64,000 nt of DNA from Saprospiraceae bacterium (GCA_020436935.1 JAGQWX010000003.1:1-64000); one strand, 5' to 3'. Counted from the stretch's first letter, positions 26,949-36,770 are shown. Translations and numbers: made by a program. The notes: generated by a model from the letters alone, not told the origin.

Positions 26949-28742
26949 TTAGTTAATAAAAATGGTTTCATCAGGGTAATAGACATTCGCTTTTCTGGTT
27001 TCACCATAAATTTGCCTATACATCCCGATTAGAAAAGTGAGAAAACTCACCCTGCCCAAAAACATTGCAAAAATGATGATTACTTTAGAGTCAAGTCCGA
27101 GAGAAGGCGTTATGCCCACACTGAGTCCCACGGTACTAAATGCGCTGACAGTTTCAAATAGTATATCCAGAAATGGAAGGTCCGGTTCTGTGATCGTTAG
27201 CGCAAAAGTTGCAATACCTATGCCAAGAAATGAGAGCAAGAGGGTGGCGCTCACCTGGTTGAGCGCCTGACGAGGAACTAGCCTCATTTTGATCACCGTA
27301 TTGTCTTTGCCTTTGATTTGATTCCACAAATTCAACACTGCCAGAGCAAAAGTACTGGTTTTAATTCCTCCTCCCGTAGATCCGGGAGATGCACCCACCC
27401 ACATTAGAAATATGAGGATAAAGAGTGTTGGGTTAGCCAGATCTGCCATATTGATGTTGTTGAAGCCTGCTGTTCTGGGCGTCACAGCATTGAATAAAAC
27501 AGAAGTAAACAAAGAAAAACCGCTGTCATGGCTCAATACTCCATTTCTTTCCAAAAGATAGAACGATACACACCCAAGAAAGGTCAAAATCAAACTGGTT
27601 CTTACAACCAGCACCAAATTGATATCCATGGACTTCTTATGGATGATCTTTGCATTGGTAATAATGTTGAATTTGATCAAAAGCTTTCTAAATGCTGCCT
27701 TGGTAATAGAACTATGCCGTATGATGATATTGTATCCAATACCACCGGTAATGATCAACCAAACCACGACCAGCTGCATTTGGTAATTGAATTGAATGGA
27801 TTCATCTGCCATGCCGGCCGAAAGCGTAGAAAAACCTGCATTACAAAAAGCTGAAACGGCATGGAAAATGGAGAAGAATATTTTTGATCCTTTAAGACTT
27901 GTATCATGTATGGAAAAGTAAATAAGAGCTGCACCAACTGCTTCAATAAAGAGTGTTACACCAATGATTCTACTCAAAGTTGTGTATACTTTCGCAGTAC
28001 TGTTTTCATTGATCATACTGCCAAGAATAAAGTGATTTTTAAAGGATGTGGTGGATTTAAAGAGTAATGAAAACAAGTTGGTGAACGTCAAAATACCAAG
28101 TCCTCCCAATTGAATGGTCACCAAAATGACCATCTTTCCAAAAAAAGTGAAGGTTGTTTCAGTATCTAAAACAGCGAGCCCTGTTACTGTTGCAGCACTC
28201 GTGGCTGTGAACAGGGCATCTATGGCCGAAATCCCGCTTACAGTGGAAGATGGTAAGGAAAGAAAGTAGGCAGATATCAAAATCAATACTACAAAAGAGA
28301 GCACAAAGAGTACAGCCGGATGGATGTTAGAAGTCCCAAGATTATTGATTTTATGGGAAAAGCTGATGAATGCTGTGCCCAGAGATGCTATAAGTATGAA
28401 ATATTTCTCCTCAATGCCGATAAAGTTTAAAGAATAATTCCACTGAAAGGCAATGATGAGATAAATGATTGAAATGATAAGCAGACCGATCTGAAAAATA
28501 CGCATCCAAATATTGGTCTTAAAGAACAGTAAAAAAATGGAGTACCCTAGAGAAACGAGGGCATAGATGATGGTAGTAAACTGAAAAAGTTTATAGAAGA
28601 AAACCGAATGACTAATCCCAATGATCTGAAATCCAATGTACAATATCAGGAATAGAAGGCTGTAGTAAAAAAAGAAAGAACTAAAAGCGCTGATGGTCTC
28701 AGCGGGCAATTTTCCTCTTTTGGAATTATTCCAAAGTTTCAT
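26949..28742 (-). CDS. TrkH/KtrB-type K+ transporter
   Basis: A 597-aa polytopic membrane protein of the Trk/Ktr/HKT superfamily. Pore-like segments with the filter Gly are visible as TAATVTGLAVLD, VSAFCNAGFSTL, AVTPRTAGFNN and VSAFSTVGLSVG. The N-terminal 150 residues add about five extra hydrophobic helices before the conserved core, which makes it longer than the usual 440-aa KtrB. It pairs with the RCK gene 16 bases downstream and mediates K+ uptake. Confidence 0.92.
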   Translation of the reverse strand: MKLWNNSKRGKLPAETISAFSSFFFYYSLLFLILYIGFQIIGISHSVFFYKLFQFTTIIYALVSLGYSIFLLFFKTNIWMRIFQIGLLIISIIYLIIAFQWNYSLNFIGIEEKYFILIASLGTAFISFSHKINNLGTSNIHPAVLFVLSFVVLILISAYFLSLPSSTVSGISAIDALFTATSAATVTGLAVLDTETTFTFFGKMVILVTIQLGGLGILTFTNLFSLLFKSTTSFKNHFILGSMINENSTAKVYTTLSRIIGVTLFIEAVGAALIYFSIHDTSLKGSKIFFSIFHAVSAFCNAGFSTLSAGMADESIQFNYQMQLVVVWLIITGGIGYNIIIRHSSITKAAFRKLLIKFNIITNAKIIHKKSMDINLVLVVRTSLILTFLGCVSFYLLERNGVLSHDSGFSLFTSVLFNAVTPRTAGFNNINMADLANPTLFILIFLMWVGASPGSTGGGIKTSTFALAVLNLWNQIKGKDNTVIKMRLVPRQALNQVSATLLLSFLGIGIATFALTITEPDLPFLDILFETVSAFSTVGLSVGITPSLGLDSKVIIIFAMFLGRVSFLTFLIGMYRQIYGETRKANVYYPDETIFIN

Positions 28743-28833
28743 GTCGATTCATTCTGCGCACAAATTTAATGGCTTCGATGGTGATAAAATGAATTATTTT
28801 TGAAATATAATTTTTTCGATTCAAATATTGTTT

Positions 28834-28841
28834 TACTTTTG
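28834..28841 (+). promoter_or_regulatory. Predicted -7 promoter element of tRNA-Leu
   Basis: TACTTTTG, a perfect TAnnTTTG, 11 bases before the tRNA. A T-run at 28811-28816 occupies about the -33 position. Confidence 0.6.
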
Positions 28842-28852
28842 CGCTTTCATCA

Positions 28853-28936
28853 GCCGAAGTGGTGGAATTGGTAGACACGCTGGACTCAAAATCCAGTGCC
28901 TTCAAAAGCGTGCGGGTTCGATTCCCGCCTTCGGTA
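28853..28936 (+). tRNA. tRNA-Leu (anticodon CAA)
   Basis: 84 nt with a class II long variable arm. The acceptor arm GCCGAAG pairs with CTTCGGT (one G-T), the discriminator is A, and no CCA is encoded. The anticodon stem CTGGA/TCCAG encloses the loop CTCAAAA, giving anticodon CAA at 28887-28889 (reads UUG). The T arm GCGGGTTCGATTCCCGC is perfect. Confidence 0.97.
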
Positions 28937-29107
28937 CTCTTATCTTCTTCTCATAATTTTCCTCACGTAAGTCTTTTTTCTCAAAGTGAATGATCAGTTT
29001 GTTGGACAAAAAGATGTGTTCCATTCTTCAACTTTCGTGCGTTGAGTTACCTGATATTCATTAAAAAAATATTTTTACAAATTTGTACCACTGATCTAAA
29101 ACTGTAG

Positions 29108-29115
29108 TACATTTG
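29108..29115 (+). promoter_or_regulatory. Predicted -7 promoter element
   Basis: TACATTTG, a perfect TAnnTTTG, with TTTG at 29082-29085 (22-base spacer). Predicted start is near 29122, which would leave a leader of only about 5 bases before the ATG at 29127. Confidence 0.5.
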
Positions 29116-29126
29116 ATGTCGATTTT

Positions 29127-29483
29127 ATGAAGCATCTGAACAATATATTATTCGTTTTATTTATTTGCATTGGTCTGAAAGCCAGTGCAACGCAAACTTT
29201 TGTTCCGAAGCTTTACGATTCCGAGGATCATGTTGAGGCCTCTATTGCTCCAATGCCGATCCAGGATGTCAACAACGCAGAGAAAGTTGAGACACCTTTG
29301 GTGACGAATAACTATAAAAACGACCTTAATCCTACCAAAAGGTTGTTTAAAAAGCCATCTGTGCGAATGCCGGAATTGAACGATAGTTCTTTTCCTTTTT
29401 TCAACTTATCAACAGGTGGTGCTGAAACAGTATTTTTCTTAAGTAGAGACATTCCGGTCCTTTTCAAAAAACTTACCATTTAG
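29127..29483 (+). CDS. Small exported hypothetical protein
   Basis: A 118-aa protein with a signal peptide (MKHLNNILFVLFICIGLKAS ATQ, cleavage about 21-22). The mature part is polar and Pro-containing with no recognised domain, ending PVLFKKLTI. It has its own predicted promoter. Function unknown. Confidence 0.5.
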   Translation: MKHLNNILFVLFICIGLKASATQTFVPKLYDSEDHVEASIAPMPIQDVNNAEKVETPLVTNNYKNDLNPTKRLFKKPSVRMPELNDSSFPFFNLSTGGAETVFFLSRDIPVLFKKLTI

Positions 29484-29559
29484 ATTTCATTTTTCTGTTC
29501 ATTGTTTTGAGAGTACCAAAGGGTACTATGGTTTAACGTATGATAAAATGACATTTAAA

Positions 29560-29676
29560 ATGAAAGTATTTAAATGGGTGCTTGACAATAAAGCGCTTGC
29601 ATTTATGTTGTTGTGCCAGCTTGCTGCGGTTGTATATATAGTCGGCTACCTGGTTTACACAGGAATGCAGGAATAA
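29560..29676 (+). CDS. Short single-TM protein (38 aa)
   Basis: A 38-codon ORF beginning MKVFKWVLDNKALAFMLLCQ and ending in GYLVYTGMQE, with one strong hydrophobic helix (about 12-33) between a basic N-terminus and a short polar tail. An in-frame ATG at 29548 is an alternative start. It is followed after 27 bases by a good terminator, which supports it being expressed. No family recognised. Confidence 0.45.
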   Translation: MKVFKWVLDNKALAFMLLCQLAAVVYIVGYLVYTGMQE

Positions 29677-29703
29677 AAGAGATTCCGTTTTCTAATTGTT
29701 GGG

Positions 29704-29737
29704 GAGGGGTAAGATTCGTTCTGCCCCTCTTTTTTTT
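29704..29737 (+). terminator. Rho-independent terminator
   Basis: GAGGGG (29704-29709) pairs with CCCCTC (29724-29729) around a 14-nt loop, followed by eight T (29730-29737). Confidence 0.8.
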
Positions 29738-29900
29738 AAAATCCAGCAAATTAAGAAATGGTGCTTCACTTTACAGAAACCCTCTGTTTAGATATGTAGG
29801 TCGAATGCTGTTTGATGACTCCATTTGACTTAATAAAAAAAGGATCATAAAGTTCAAGAAGACTTAGGTGGTTTCAATGCTCAAATATTACCTTAGACAT

Positions 29901-30629
29901 ATGAAACCAATAAGTATGCGATGGATCTTGCTGATTTGCGTGCTTATTTCTGTCATCGATGCAGACGCCCAGCGCATGTACAATGGCAGAAAAGATAAAT
30001 TGCCAGATAACAGATTCAGGTTCGGTGCCATTGGAGGAACACTTGTTGGTCAAATTGACGGTGACTATTATCTGGGCTTTTATAAATGGGGATGGTACGG
30101 CGGGCTAAAAGGTGAAGCAATTATCAATAAGACGTTTAGTCTGGAAACCAATCTTGCTTTTGTCGAATCCGGATCACAATTTGAACCTTGGCCTATAGAA
30201 GATCCCCTGGATACAAGACCCGACCGTTCGATCAATTTGTATTATGTGGAAATTCCTGTTATTTGTAAAATAAGATGGCCGATCGGCAAATGGAATGCAG
30301 GTCTTGAACTGGGCATGAGTTTTATGACATTGTTCAATAGCAAGGTAGTAGAAGATGATATCAGCAGACGATATCTGGTATACACAGAGCTTCAGGAAGA
30401 TTTTGACAGCAGTATGCAAAGCATTCTCCTTGGGGCAGAAATGCAGTATGAACGTTTTTCTGTATCACTGAGGCTCAACAATGCACTGAAGCCTTTTTAT
30501 CGGAATGAAAACTTTACCAATCTGTATGATTACGAAAATGGGCGCTATGCCATCGAAAAAATGCGTGCGTATTACATATCGTTGGTTGGAGCGTACACTC
30601 TATTTGGAGATTTTTCAGACAGGAAGTAA
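29901..30629 (+). CDS. Outer-membrane beta-barrel protein (PorT-like)
   Basis: A 242-aa exported protein. The signal peptide MKPISMRWILLICVLISVID ends near ADAQ. The rest alternates in short amphipathic strands typical of an eight-stranded outer-membrane barrel (FRFGAIGGTLVGQIDGD, YVEIPVICKIRWPIGKWNAG, FSVSLRLNNALKPFYRN). ATG 29901 is chosen because it begins the signal peptide; an in-frame ATG at 29868 would precede it with polar residues. The 3' end overlaps the convergent aminotransferase gene by 58 bases. Function unknown. Confidence 0.7.
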   Translation: MKPISMRWILLICVLISVIDADAQRMYNGRKDKLPDNRFRFGAIGGTLVGQIDGDYYLGFYKWGWYGGLKGEAIINKTFSLETNLAFVESGSQFEPWPIEDPLDTRPDRSINLYYVEIPVICKIRWPIGKWNAGLELGMSFMTLFNSKVVEDDISRRYLVYTELQEDFDSSMQSILLGAEMQYERFSVSLRLNNALKPFYRNENFTNLYDYENGRYAIEKMRAYYISLVGAYTLFGDFSDRK

Positions 30630-31837
30630 TTGTTTCCCTCATGTCCATTCCTATTGTTGTACTGATCCAGAGCGATCTTCAGACATTCTACTGCTGCGCT
30701 CAGGTCATGCTCATTGAGAATATATGCAATTCTTACCTGATCCAGCCCATATGCTTTATGTTGGTAGAATCCTGAGCCCGGAGCCAGCATTACCGTTGAA
30801 CCTTCATAGGTGAAATCCGTCAGCAACCATTTGCAGAAATCGTTGGCATCTTTTACTGGAAGTTTGGTCATATTGTAGAAAGCTGCCTTGGGAAGATAAC
30901 ATTGTACTCCTTCTATCTGGCGCAAAGAATCATATAACACCTTACGTCTTCTGATGTATTCGGCCCTGGCCTGAGGTATGTATTCATCCGCATGGTCGTA
31001 ACATACTTCCGCCAGTTTTTGGCCATAATATGGAGGACACAACCTGAGCTGGGCATATTTTTCTACTACTTTCTGAATTTCCTTATTACGTGTAACCAAA
31101 AAGCCCACCCTTGCTCCACAAGAAGAAAATACTTTAGAAATGGAGTCAATGACTATGACGTGCTGGTCCATTTCTCTGAAAGAGAGCACGGACGTAAACA
31201 CTTCGTCGTAGCAAAATTCTCTGTATACCTCGTCGACAATCAAAAACAAGTCGTACTTGAGAACAATTTGCATCAATTTGGTAAGCTCTTCTTTACTGTA
31301 CAGACAGCCTGTTGGGTTGCCCGGATTGCACAAGAATATTGCCTTTGTATTAGGAGTAATCAATTCTTCAAACTTCTCTGCATTAGGAAGCTGAAATTCT
31401 GTATCGATGCTGCTGGGTATAGGTACTATTCTAATCGAACTCGTGTGTCCAAATCCAAGATAGTTGGCATAAAAAGGCTCAGGGATGATGACCTCATCAA
31501 ACTCATCACAGCAAGAGAAGAGTGCAAAAAGTATCGCCTCAGATGCTCCGGTCGTCACAAAAACATCGCTGTAGGCTATATCGCCAGCAAAGGATTGATA
31601 ATAATTTGCAACCCTTTCTCTAAGTCCTGGCAATCCTTCAGAAGGACCATAGGGTATGATGGTCTCTTTGTTGTTCCTGATGGCTTCCAGTGCTTCAGGA
31701 GGGGTCTGAATATCAGGCTGGCCTATGTTGAGATGATATACATGTGTGCCCGCCGCCTTGGCCGCTCGAGCATAAGGCATCAATACTCTTATGGGCGAAT
31801 GGCTCAGGGTTTCTCCTCTTTTCGAATGTACGGGCAT
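30572..31837 (-). CDS. PLP-dependent aminotransferase (aspartate/aromatic class I)
   Basis: A 421-aa fold-type I aminotransferase. Visible are HLNIGQPDIQTPPEALEAI, YGPSEGLPGLRERVANYY, FLCNPGNPTGCLYSKEEL, VDEVYREFCYD and the PLP-lysine segment DSISKVFSSCGARVGF. It transfers an amino group between an amino acid (probably Asp or an aromatic) and 2-oxoglutarate; exact substrate not decidable. The C-terminal 25 residues are poorly conserved and overlap the convergent outer-membrane gene. Family length is about 395, so it is slightly long. Confidence 0.9.
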   Translation of the reverse strand: MPVHSKRGETLSHSPIRVLMPYARAAKAAGTHVYHLNIGQPDIQTPPEALEAIRNNKETIIPYGPSEGLPGLRERVANYYQSFAGDIAYSDVFVTTGASEAILFALFSCCDEFDEVIIPEPFYANYLGFGHTSSIRIVPIPSSIDTEFQLPNAEKFEELITPNTKAIFLCNPGNPTGCLYSKEELTKLMQIVLKYDLFLIVDEVYREFCYDEVFTSVLSFREMDQHVIVIDSISKVFSSCGARVGFLVTRNKEIQKVVEKYAQLRLCPPYYGQKLAEVCYDHADEYIPQARAEYIRRRKVLYDSLRQIEGVQCYLPKAAFYNMTKLPVKDANDFCKWLLTDFTYEGSTVMLAPGSGFYQHKAYGLDQVRIAYILNEHDLSAAVECLKIALDQYNNRNGHEGNNYFLSEKSPNRVYAPTNDM

Positions 31838-32217
31838 AACTTATGTGTTGTTTAATAATTATATTCTGCAAAGATGGCTAAAAAACGTTATTTGAGGGTG
31901 TAAAATTTGGCAGGAGTAGTGGTTTGTGAAATATGTAACAAAAAACCATAATTTTAATATTCAGTCCTTAACTAGTAAGCGGTTGCCGGGAGGTTGGAAG
32001 TTTTACAATTCTTATAAATGCTTAAAAAATATCAATGTACGTTTATCATTGTCATTTTGAATAGGAGTAAAGTGAGCAATGAAAAATTTCGACCTCCGCC
32101 TTTTAGCATTGGAATATTATCCCGACCGAATTAAAGATTTATATATTTGTTGTTGAAATTTTACTGTTCCTGGACGAAGAAAGGCAACAGTTGTTTAACA
32201 AGAACAATAAAAAGAAT
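31838..32217. other. Divergent intergenic region
   Basis: About 380 bases. It carries a 7/8 -7 match for the aminotransferase (31869-31876, CATCTTTG on the minus strand) and a perfect TATATTTG for mgsA (32142-32149). No convincing gene otherwise. Confidence 0.5.
32142..32149 (+). promoter_or_regulatory. Predicted -7 promoter element of mgsA-uvrC
   Basis: TATATTTG, a perfect TAnnTTTG; predicted start near 32156 and a leader of about 62 bases to the mgsA ATG. Confidence 0.5.
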
Positions 32218-32598
32218 ATGCTGAATATTGCATTGATAGCCCACGATGGAAAAAAACCTGAGATGGTTTCTTTTGTTATGAGACATAAGAGCATCCTGGA
32301 AAAATTTGAGATTTATGCTACCGGTACCACCGGAAGTTTCATTGAGAAAGAAGGCTTTAAAGTAAATAAATTATTGTCCGGTCCAAAGGGTGGGGATGCG
32401 CAGATTGCTGCCTTGCTGGCAGAAGGCAATATGGATGTGGTGATTTTCTTCAGAGATGCCCTGGAAAAACACCCCCACGAACCCGATGTGCAAATGCTCA
32501 TGAGGCTGGCAGACGTACACAATATACCTTTGGCCACCAACCCTAAAACCGCATACTACATTCTAAAAGGAATTGAATCCGCAATGGAGGATCGTTAA
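32218..32598 (+). CDS. mgsA: Methylglyoxal synthase
   Basis: A 126-aa MGS-fold enzyme converting dihydroxyacetone phosphate to methylglyoxal and phosphate. NIALIAHDGKKPEMVSFVMR, YATGTTGSFIEKEG and LLSGPKGGDAQIAALLAEG (with the catalytic Asp of GGD) and VIFFRDALEKHPHEPDV (the second active-site Asp) match the family. ATG 32218 is chosen over the TTG at 32191. The stop codon abuts the ATG of uvrC, so the two are translationally linked. Confidence 0.95.
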   Translation: MLNIALIAHDGKKPEMVSFVMRHKSILEKFEIYATGTTGSFIEKEGFKVNKLLSGPKGGDAQIAALLAEGNMDVVIFFRDALEKHPHEPDVQMLMRLADVHNIPLATNPKTAYYILKGIESAMEDR

Positions 32599-34404
32599 AT
32601 GACTTTCGAAGACTTCAAAAAAATATCCGACAGTATTCCCCACCTTCCCGGGGTATATCGCTTTTTGGACGAGGAAGGCACCATCCTGTATGTTGGAAAG
32701 GCAAAGGATCTGCGCAATCGTCTGAGCAATTATTTTGGAGACAAAAAGTTTATTCCTTATAAAAGCCGGGTACTTACCAAAAATTCAAGTCATATAGAAT
32801 TTACCATAGTAGATTCTGAGCATGACGCATTGCTGATGGAGAATACCTTCATCAAAAAATTTCAACCCCGGTACAATGTGAGTTTAAAGGACGGCAAGTC
32901 CTATTCCTACATTGTCATCAAAAACGAGCGTTTCCCCAGGGTCTTTTTCACCCGGCGTGTTTTTAAAGATGGATCCACTTATTTTGGTCCCTATACTTCA
33001 AAGGCAAGGCAAAAGGTCATTCTTGAATTGATCAAAAAGATGTTTCCTCTCCGTAACTGCACATTCAATTTGTCGGAAGAAAACATCATGATGGGCAAAT
33101 TCAAGGTTTGTCTGGAATACCACATCAAGAATTGCAAAGGGCCATGTGAAGGGCTGGAGACTGAAGAGTCCTACAATGAAAAGATTGAGCAAATCAAAAA
33201 CATTCTGAAAGGGAATTTTGGGGAGGTAAAACAATATATTCATAAGAACATCGCCATCCATTCAGAAAAGCTGGAGTTTGAATTTGCACAGCAAATGCTT
33301 GAGAAGCTGGAGTATTTCGAGGATTATCAGGCCAAGTCAACTGTAGTCAGTGCTTCCATTAAGGATCTTGATGTATTTACCATCCGTAGTGATGAAAAAT
33401 GGGCCTACGTCAACTATTTGAAAATTGTCAACGGTGCTCTTATCAATACTGACACCCTCGAGCTGGAGAAAAACCTCGACGACGATGAGCAAACCATATT
33501 GACTTACGCCATTCCAAAAGTAAGAGAGACCTACAACAGCATTGCACCTGAAGTTGCCACATCCATAGAAGTAGCCCTGGCTGACAACCTTGTCAATACG
33601 GTACCACAGCGAGGTGAAAAATGGAAGCTGATCGAGCTCTCTCTCCGAAACCTCGACTACTTTATCGCCCAAAAGAAGAAATCAGAAGTCAGTCATAACA
33701 ACAAACAGACCCCTGCAGAACGAATCCTCAATACGCTCAAGGGGGATTTGCACATGGATCGACTTCCACTGCACATCGAAACTTTTGACAACAGCAATAT
33801 TCAGGGCTCACATCCTGTGGCGTCCTGCGTAGTTTTTAAAAACGCAAAGCCCAGTAAAAAAGACTACAGGCATTTCAATATCAAAACGGTTGAAGGCCCC
33901 AATGACTTTGCGAGCATGAAAGAAATTGTCTATCGCCGCTATTCAAGAATGCTCAAAGAAGGAGAATCTTTACCACAGCTCATCATTATCGACGGAGGTA
34001 AAGGCCAGTTGTCCAGCGCAGTAGAGAGCCTTGAAGAGCTGGAAATCCTGGACAAAGTGACAGTTGTAGGTATCGCCAAAAAACTGGAAGAAATCTTTTT
34101 CCCGGGAGACAGCATTCCCTTATACATCAACAAAAAAAGTGAATCTCTCAAGCTCATCCAGCATTGCAGGAATGAAGCCCACCGATTTGCCATCACTTTT
34201 CACCGCGACCAGCGCTCCAGAAGTTTCCTCAAAACAGAATTGACAGAAATTGAAGGCATCGGAGGGAAAACAGCGGATAAACTTTTAAAAGCATTTGGCT
34301 CGATTGCATCTTTAAGAACCAAGACGGAAGCAGAAATAGCAGAGGTGGCGGGCAAGTCTATTGCTCAGAAACTGGTCGAATATTTCAACGCAAAGCAGGG
34401 GTAG
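32599..34404 (+). CDS. uvrC: Excinuclease ABC subunit C
   Basis: A 601-aa nuclease making both incisions in nucleotide excision repair. The N-terminal GIY-YIG domain reads GVYRFLDEEGTILYVGKAKD, a UvrB-binding UVR region lies near 200-240, and the RNase H-like second nuclease domain (FDNSNIQGSHPVASCVVF, then IIDGGKGQLSSA) and C-terminal HhH (ELTEIEGIGGKTADKLLKAF) are in order. Length is full. It directly follows mgsA with no gap. Confidence 0.97.
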   Translation: MTFEDFKKISDSIPHLPGVYRFLDEEGTILYVGKAKDLRNRLSNYFGDKKFIPYKSRVLTKNSSHIEFTIVDSEHDALLMENTFIKKFQPRYNVSLKDGKSYSYIVIKNERFPRVFFTRRVFKDGSTYFGPYTSKARQKVILELIKKMFPLRNCTFNLSEENIMMGKFKVCLEYHIKNCKGPCEGLETEESYNEKIEQIKNILKGNFGEVKQYIHKNIAIHSEKLEFEFAQQMLEKLEYFEDYQAKSTVVSASIKDLDVFTIRSDEKWAYVNYLKIVNGALINTDTLELEKNLDDDEQTILTYAIPKVRETYNSIAPEVATSIEVALADNLVNTVPQRGEKWKLIELSLRNLDYFIAQKKKSEVSHNNKQTPAERILNTLKGDLHMDRLPLHIETFDNSNIQGSHPVASCVVFKNAKPSKKDYRHFNIKTVEGPNDFASMKEIVYRRYSRMLKEGESLPQLIIIDGGKGQLSSAVESLEELEILDKVTVVGIAKKLEEIFFPGDSIPLYINKKSESLKLIQHCRNEAHRFAITFHRDQRSRSFLKTELTEIEGIGGKTADKLLKAFGSIASLRTKTEAEIAEVAGKSIAQKLVEYFNAKQG

Positions 34405-34527
34405 TATATCCATCAGAAGTGGCGGAGATTTGTAAATTTCTTATCTCCACTAAAGCCTGTTTTCCAAACTTTATTACCTTTATTCTGCTGATAAGAAATC
34501 AAAATTCAATAGCGTTAAAAGTCAATT

Positions 34528-35022
34528 ATGGAGCGAAGACAAGCCATTCGGGGTATCACAATTTTGGCCGTGGGCAGCAGTTTGTTGCCATCATGCAACT
34601 TCACCGGAGATCAGAAAGCATCTTTTTTCAGTAATAAGGAAGCAAAACAAATAGCTGCGATTTGTGGTGCCATTTTGCCGGTTACAGATGAAAAATTCAA
34701 ACCAGAAATGAGCAGTGAAGCTTTCACCATGATGGCAGTTGAAGAATGTTATTCTCCGGAAGAAAAGGAAAAATATAAGCTCGGACTTCAAACTTTTATG
34801 AACAGCGCAACTGAAGATTTTACCAAACAAGGTAAAGACCAACAACTGGAAGTTTTGAAATCAGCGTTGTCTGAAGGTGCAGATGAAAATGTACGATATT
34901 TTGTGTCGCAAACGCGAAGGCTGATACTTAGAAACTTTACTACGACCAAATCTTTTATGGAAGGGCAGCGTTCCTACAGCATGATCCCCAAGCCTTATAA
35001 AGCCTGTATAAAAATATCTTAG
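34528..35022 (+). CDS. Gluconate 2-dehydrogenase subunit 3 family protein
   Basis: A 164-aa exported protein. The N-terminus MERRQAIRGITILAVGSSLL ends in a PSC lipobox (Cys about 23) and contains an RR pair, so it may be a Tat-exported lipoprotein. The mature part (EAKQIAAICGAILPVTDEKF) is the small-subunit fold of gluconate 2-dehydrogenase. It is the typical companion of GMC flavoenzymes, here the next gene 47 bases downstream, to which it is expected to bind and help in export. Confidence 0.88.
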   Translation: MERRQAIRGITILAVGSSLLPSCNFTGDQKASFFSNKEAKQIAAICGAILPVTDEKFKPEMSSEAFTMMAVEECYSPEEKEKYKLGLQTFMNSATEDFTKQGKDQQLEVLKSALSEGADENVRYFVSQTRRLILRNFTTTKSFMEGQRSYSMIPKPYKACIKIS

Positions 35023-35069
35023 GCAGCAGTCTTATTTTAAATTCATTAGGTAAAAAAAGGAAGAAATTG

Positions 35070-36758
35070 ATGGAGAATTACGATGTAATCATAGTGGGAG
35101 CGGGTATGGCCGGAAGTTATGCTGCCAAGGAATTTTGTGACGCAGGTTTAAAAACGCTTTTGCTCGAGCGGGGTAGGGATGTTGTGCATTTGCAGGATTA
35201 TCCAACCACCAGTATGAATCCATGGGAATTCAAGTATAAAGGTGATTTGCCCTGGGAGGTCAAAAAAGACATTCCCATCCAAAGCAAGTGTTATGCCTGT
35301 CGGGAAGACGCTGCCCATTTTTTTATTAAAGATACCGACCACCCATATATTCAGGACAAGCCATTTGACTGGTTGAGGGGCTATCAGGTAGGAGGTAAAT
35401 CCATCATGTGGGCGAGACAAACGCAGCGATGGAGTGATTTTGATTTTGAAGGACCGGAGCGCGATGGTTTTGCGGTGGACTGGCCCATCCGTTACAAAGA
35501 TCTGGCGCCCTGGTATGATAAAGTAGAGCATTTCATCGGCGTTGCCGGCAATAAAGATGGACTCGATATGCTCCCTGACGGTGACTTTTTGAAGTCGTGG
35601 GATCTCAATTGCGTGGAAGACCATTTTAAATCCAGCATTGAGTCAGCCTATAAAGACAGGCATGTGATATTTGGTCGTTGTGCCCATCTTTCTGAAGTCA
35701 GAGACATCCATCGCCAACAAGGCCGAACACTCTGTCAGTCCCGTACACTGTGCCAAAGAGGATGTCCATTCGGAGGATATTTCAATGCGAATTCTACACT
35801 TATACCCTGGGCACAACGCACCGGAAATCTGACCTTGAGGCCTTTCTCGGTCGTCCAGTCCATCACATATGACGAAAAGATGGGTAAGGCCAGTGGAGTA
35901 AGGGTGATCGATGCCAATACTAAAGAAGAAATGGAGTATGGAGCAAAGGTTGTTTTTGTTTGCGCAGCTACCATCAACACCAATATTCTCTTGCTCAATT
36001 CAAAATCCGACCGTTTTCCCAATGGCCTGGGCAATGACAGTGGTGTGTTGGGTAAATATGTAGCCTTCCACAATTACAACGCTACCATCTCTGGCAGACA
36101 TGATGGTCATCTCGAATTTACAACTGAAGGGCGAAAACCTACCAGTGCGTATCTGCCGAGATTCAGAAATCTTCGAAGACAAGAGACCGACTTTCTGCGT
36201 GGCTATGCTGCTACATTTGGAGCCAGCAGACCAGATGTTGGCAATAGCGACGGAGCTGGAGATGAACTCATGGCGAATCTGATGGCGCCAACCCAGCCAG
36301 CAGAAGCATGGGGCGTATACAGCCAAATGATGGGCGAAACCATTCCCAAAGAGTCAAATTATGTAAGTCTTGATGCAACTGAAAAAGATCAGTGGGGCAT
36401 GCCACTGGTACACATCAATATCGACTACGATGACAATGATCGTAAGATGGAGCAGGACTTTTTGGATCAATTCTCAGAAATGTTTGAGAAGGCAGGTTTT
36501 AAGGATATCAGGACAGCAACCAATACGAGAGTACCCGGCAATGACATTCATGAAATGGGAGGTGTCCGTATGGGACGTGATCCTAAGACTTCAATGCTCA
36601 ATGGCAACAATCAGTTACACGCGGTTCCCAATGTTTTCGTGACTGATGGGGCGTGCATGACTTCAGTTTCGACACAAAATCCTTCACTAACTTTTATGGC
36701 ATTGTCTGCAAGAGCTGCAAATTTTGCCATAGAAGCCATGAAAAAAGCAGAATTATAA
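35070..36758 (+). CDS. GMC-family FAD oxidoreductase
   Basis: A 562-aa flavoenzyme. The FAD motif VIIVGAGMAGSYAAKEF begins at residue about 6, followed by LLLERG; GYQVGGKSIMWARQTQRWS is a substrate/FAD-loop region, and GGVRMGRDPKTSMLN and STQNPSLTFMALSARAANFA form the C-terminal FAD-binding block. ATG 35070 is preferred over the TTG one codon earlier. With the subunit-3 protein upstream it should oxidise a sugar or alcohol, passing electrons to a carrier; no cytochrome c subunit is next door. Substrate unknown. Confidence 0.92.
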   Translation: MENYDVIIVGAGMAGSYAAKEFCDAGLKTLLLERGRDVVHLQDYPTTSMNPWEFKYKGDLPWEVKKDIPIQSKCYACREDAAHFFIKDTDHPYIQDKPFDWLRGYQVGGKSIMWARQTQRWSDFDFEGPERDGFAVDWPIRYKDLAPWYDKVEHFIGVAGNKDGLDMLPDGDFLKSWDLNCVEDHFKSSIESAYKDRHVIFGRCAHLSEVRDIHRQQGRTLCQSRTLCQRGCPFGGYFNANSTLIPWAQRTGNLTLRPFSVVQSITYDEKMGKASGVRVIDANTKEEMEYGAKVVFVCAATINTNILLLNSKSDRFPNGLGNDSGVLGKYVAFHNYNATISGRHDGHLEFTTEGRKPTSAYLPRFRNLRRQETDFLRGYAATFGASRPDVGNSDGAGDELMANLMAPTQPAEAWGVYSQMMGETIPKESNYVSLDATEKDQWGMPLVHINIDYDDNDRKMEQDFLDQFSEMFEKAGFKDIRTATNTRVPGNDIHEMGGVRMGRDPKTSMLNGNNQLHAVPNVFVTDGACMTSVSTQNPSLTFMALSARAANFAIEAMKKAEL

Positions 36759-36770
36759 ATTTAACTTTTA

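Noticed and set aside
30992-31855. 287-codon plus-strand open frame opposite the aminotransferase
   Set aside because: The minus strand encodes a complete fold-type I aminotransferase over the same bases; the plus-strand protein is Cys/Arg-rich with no domain.
32080-32158. 25-codon ORF in the aminotransferase/mgsA gap
   Set aside because: It overlaps the perfect -7 element of mgsA, is very short, and has no support beyond an open frame.
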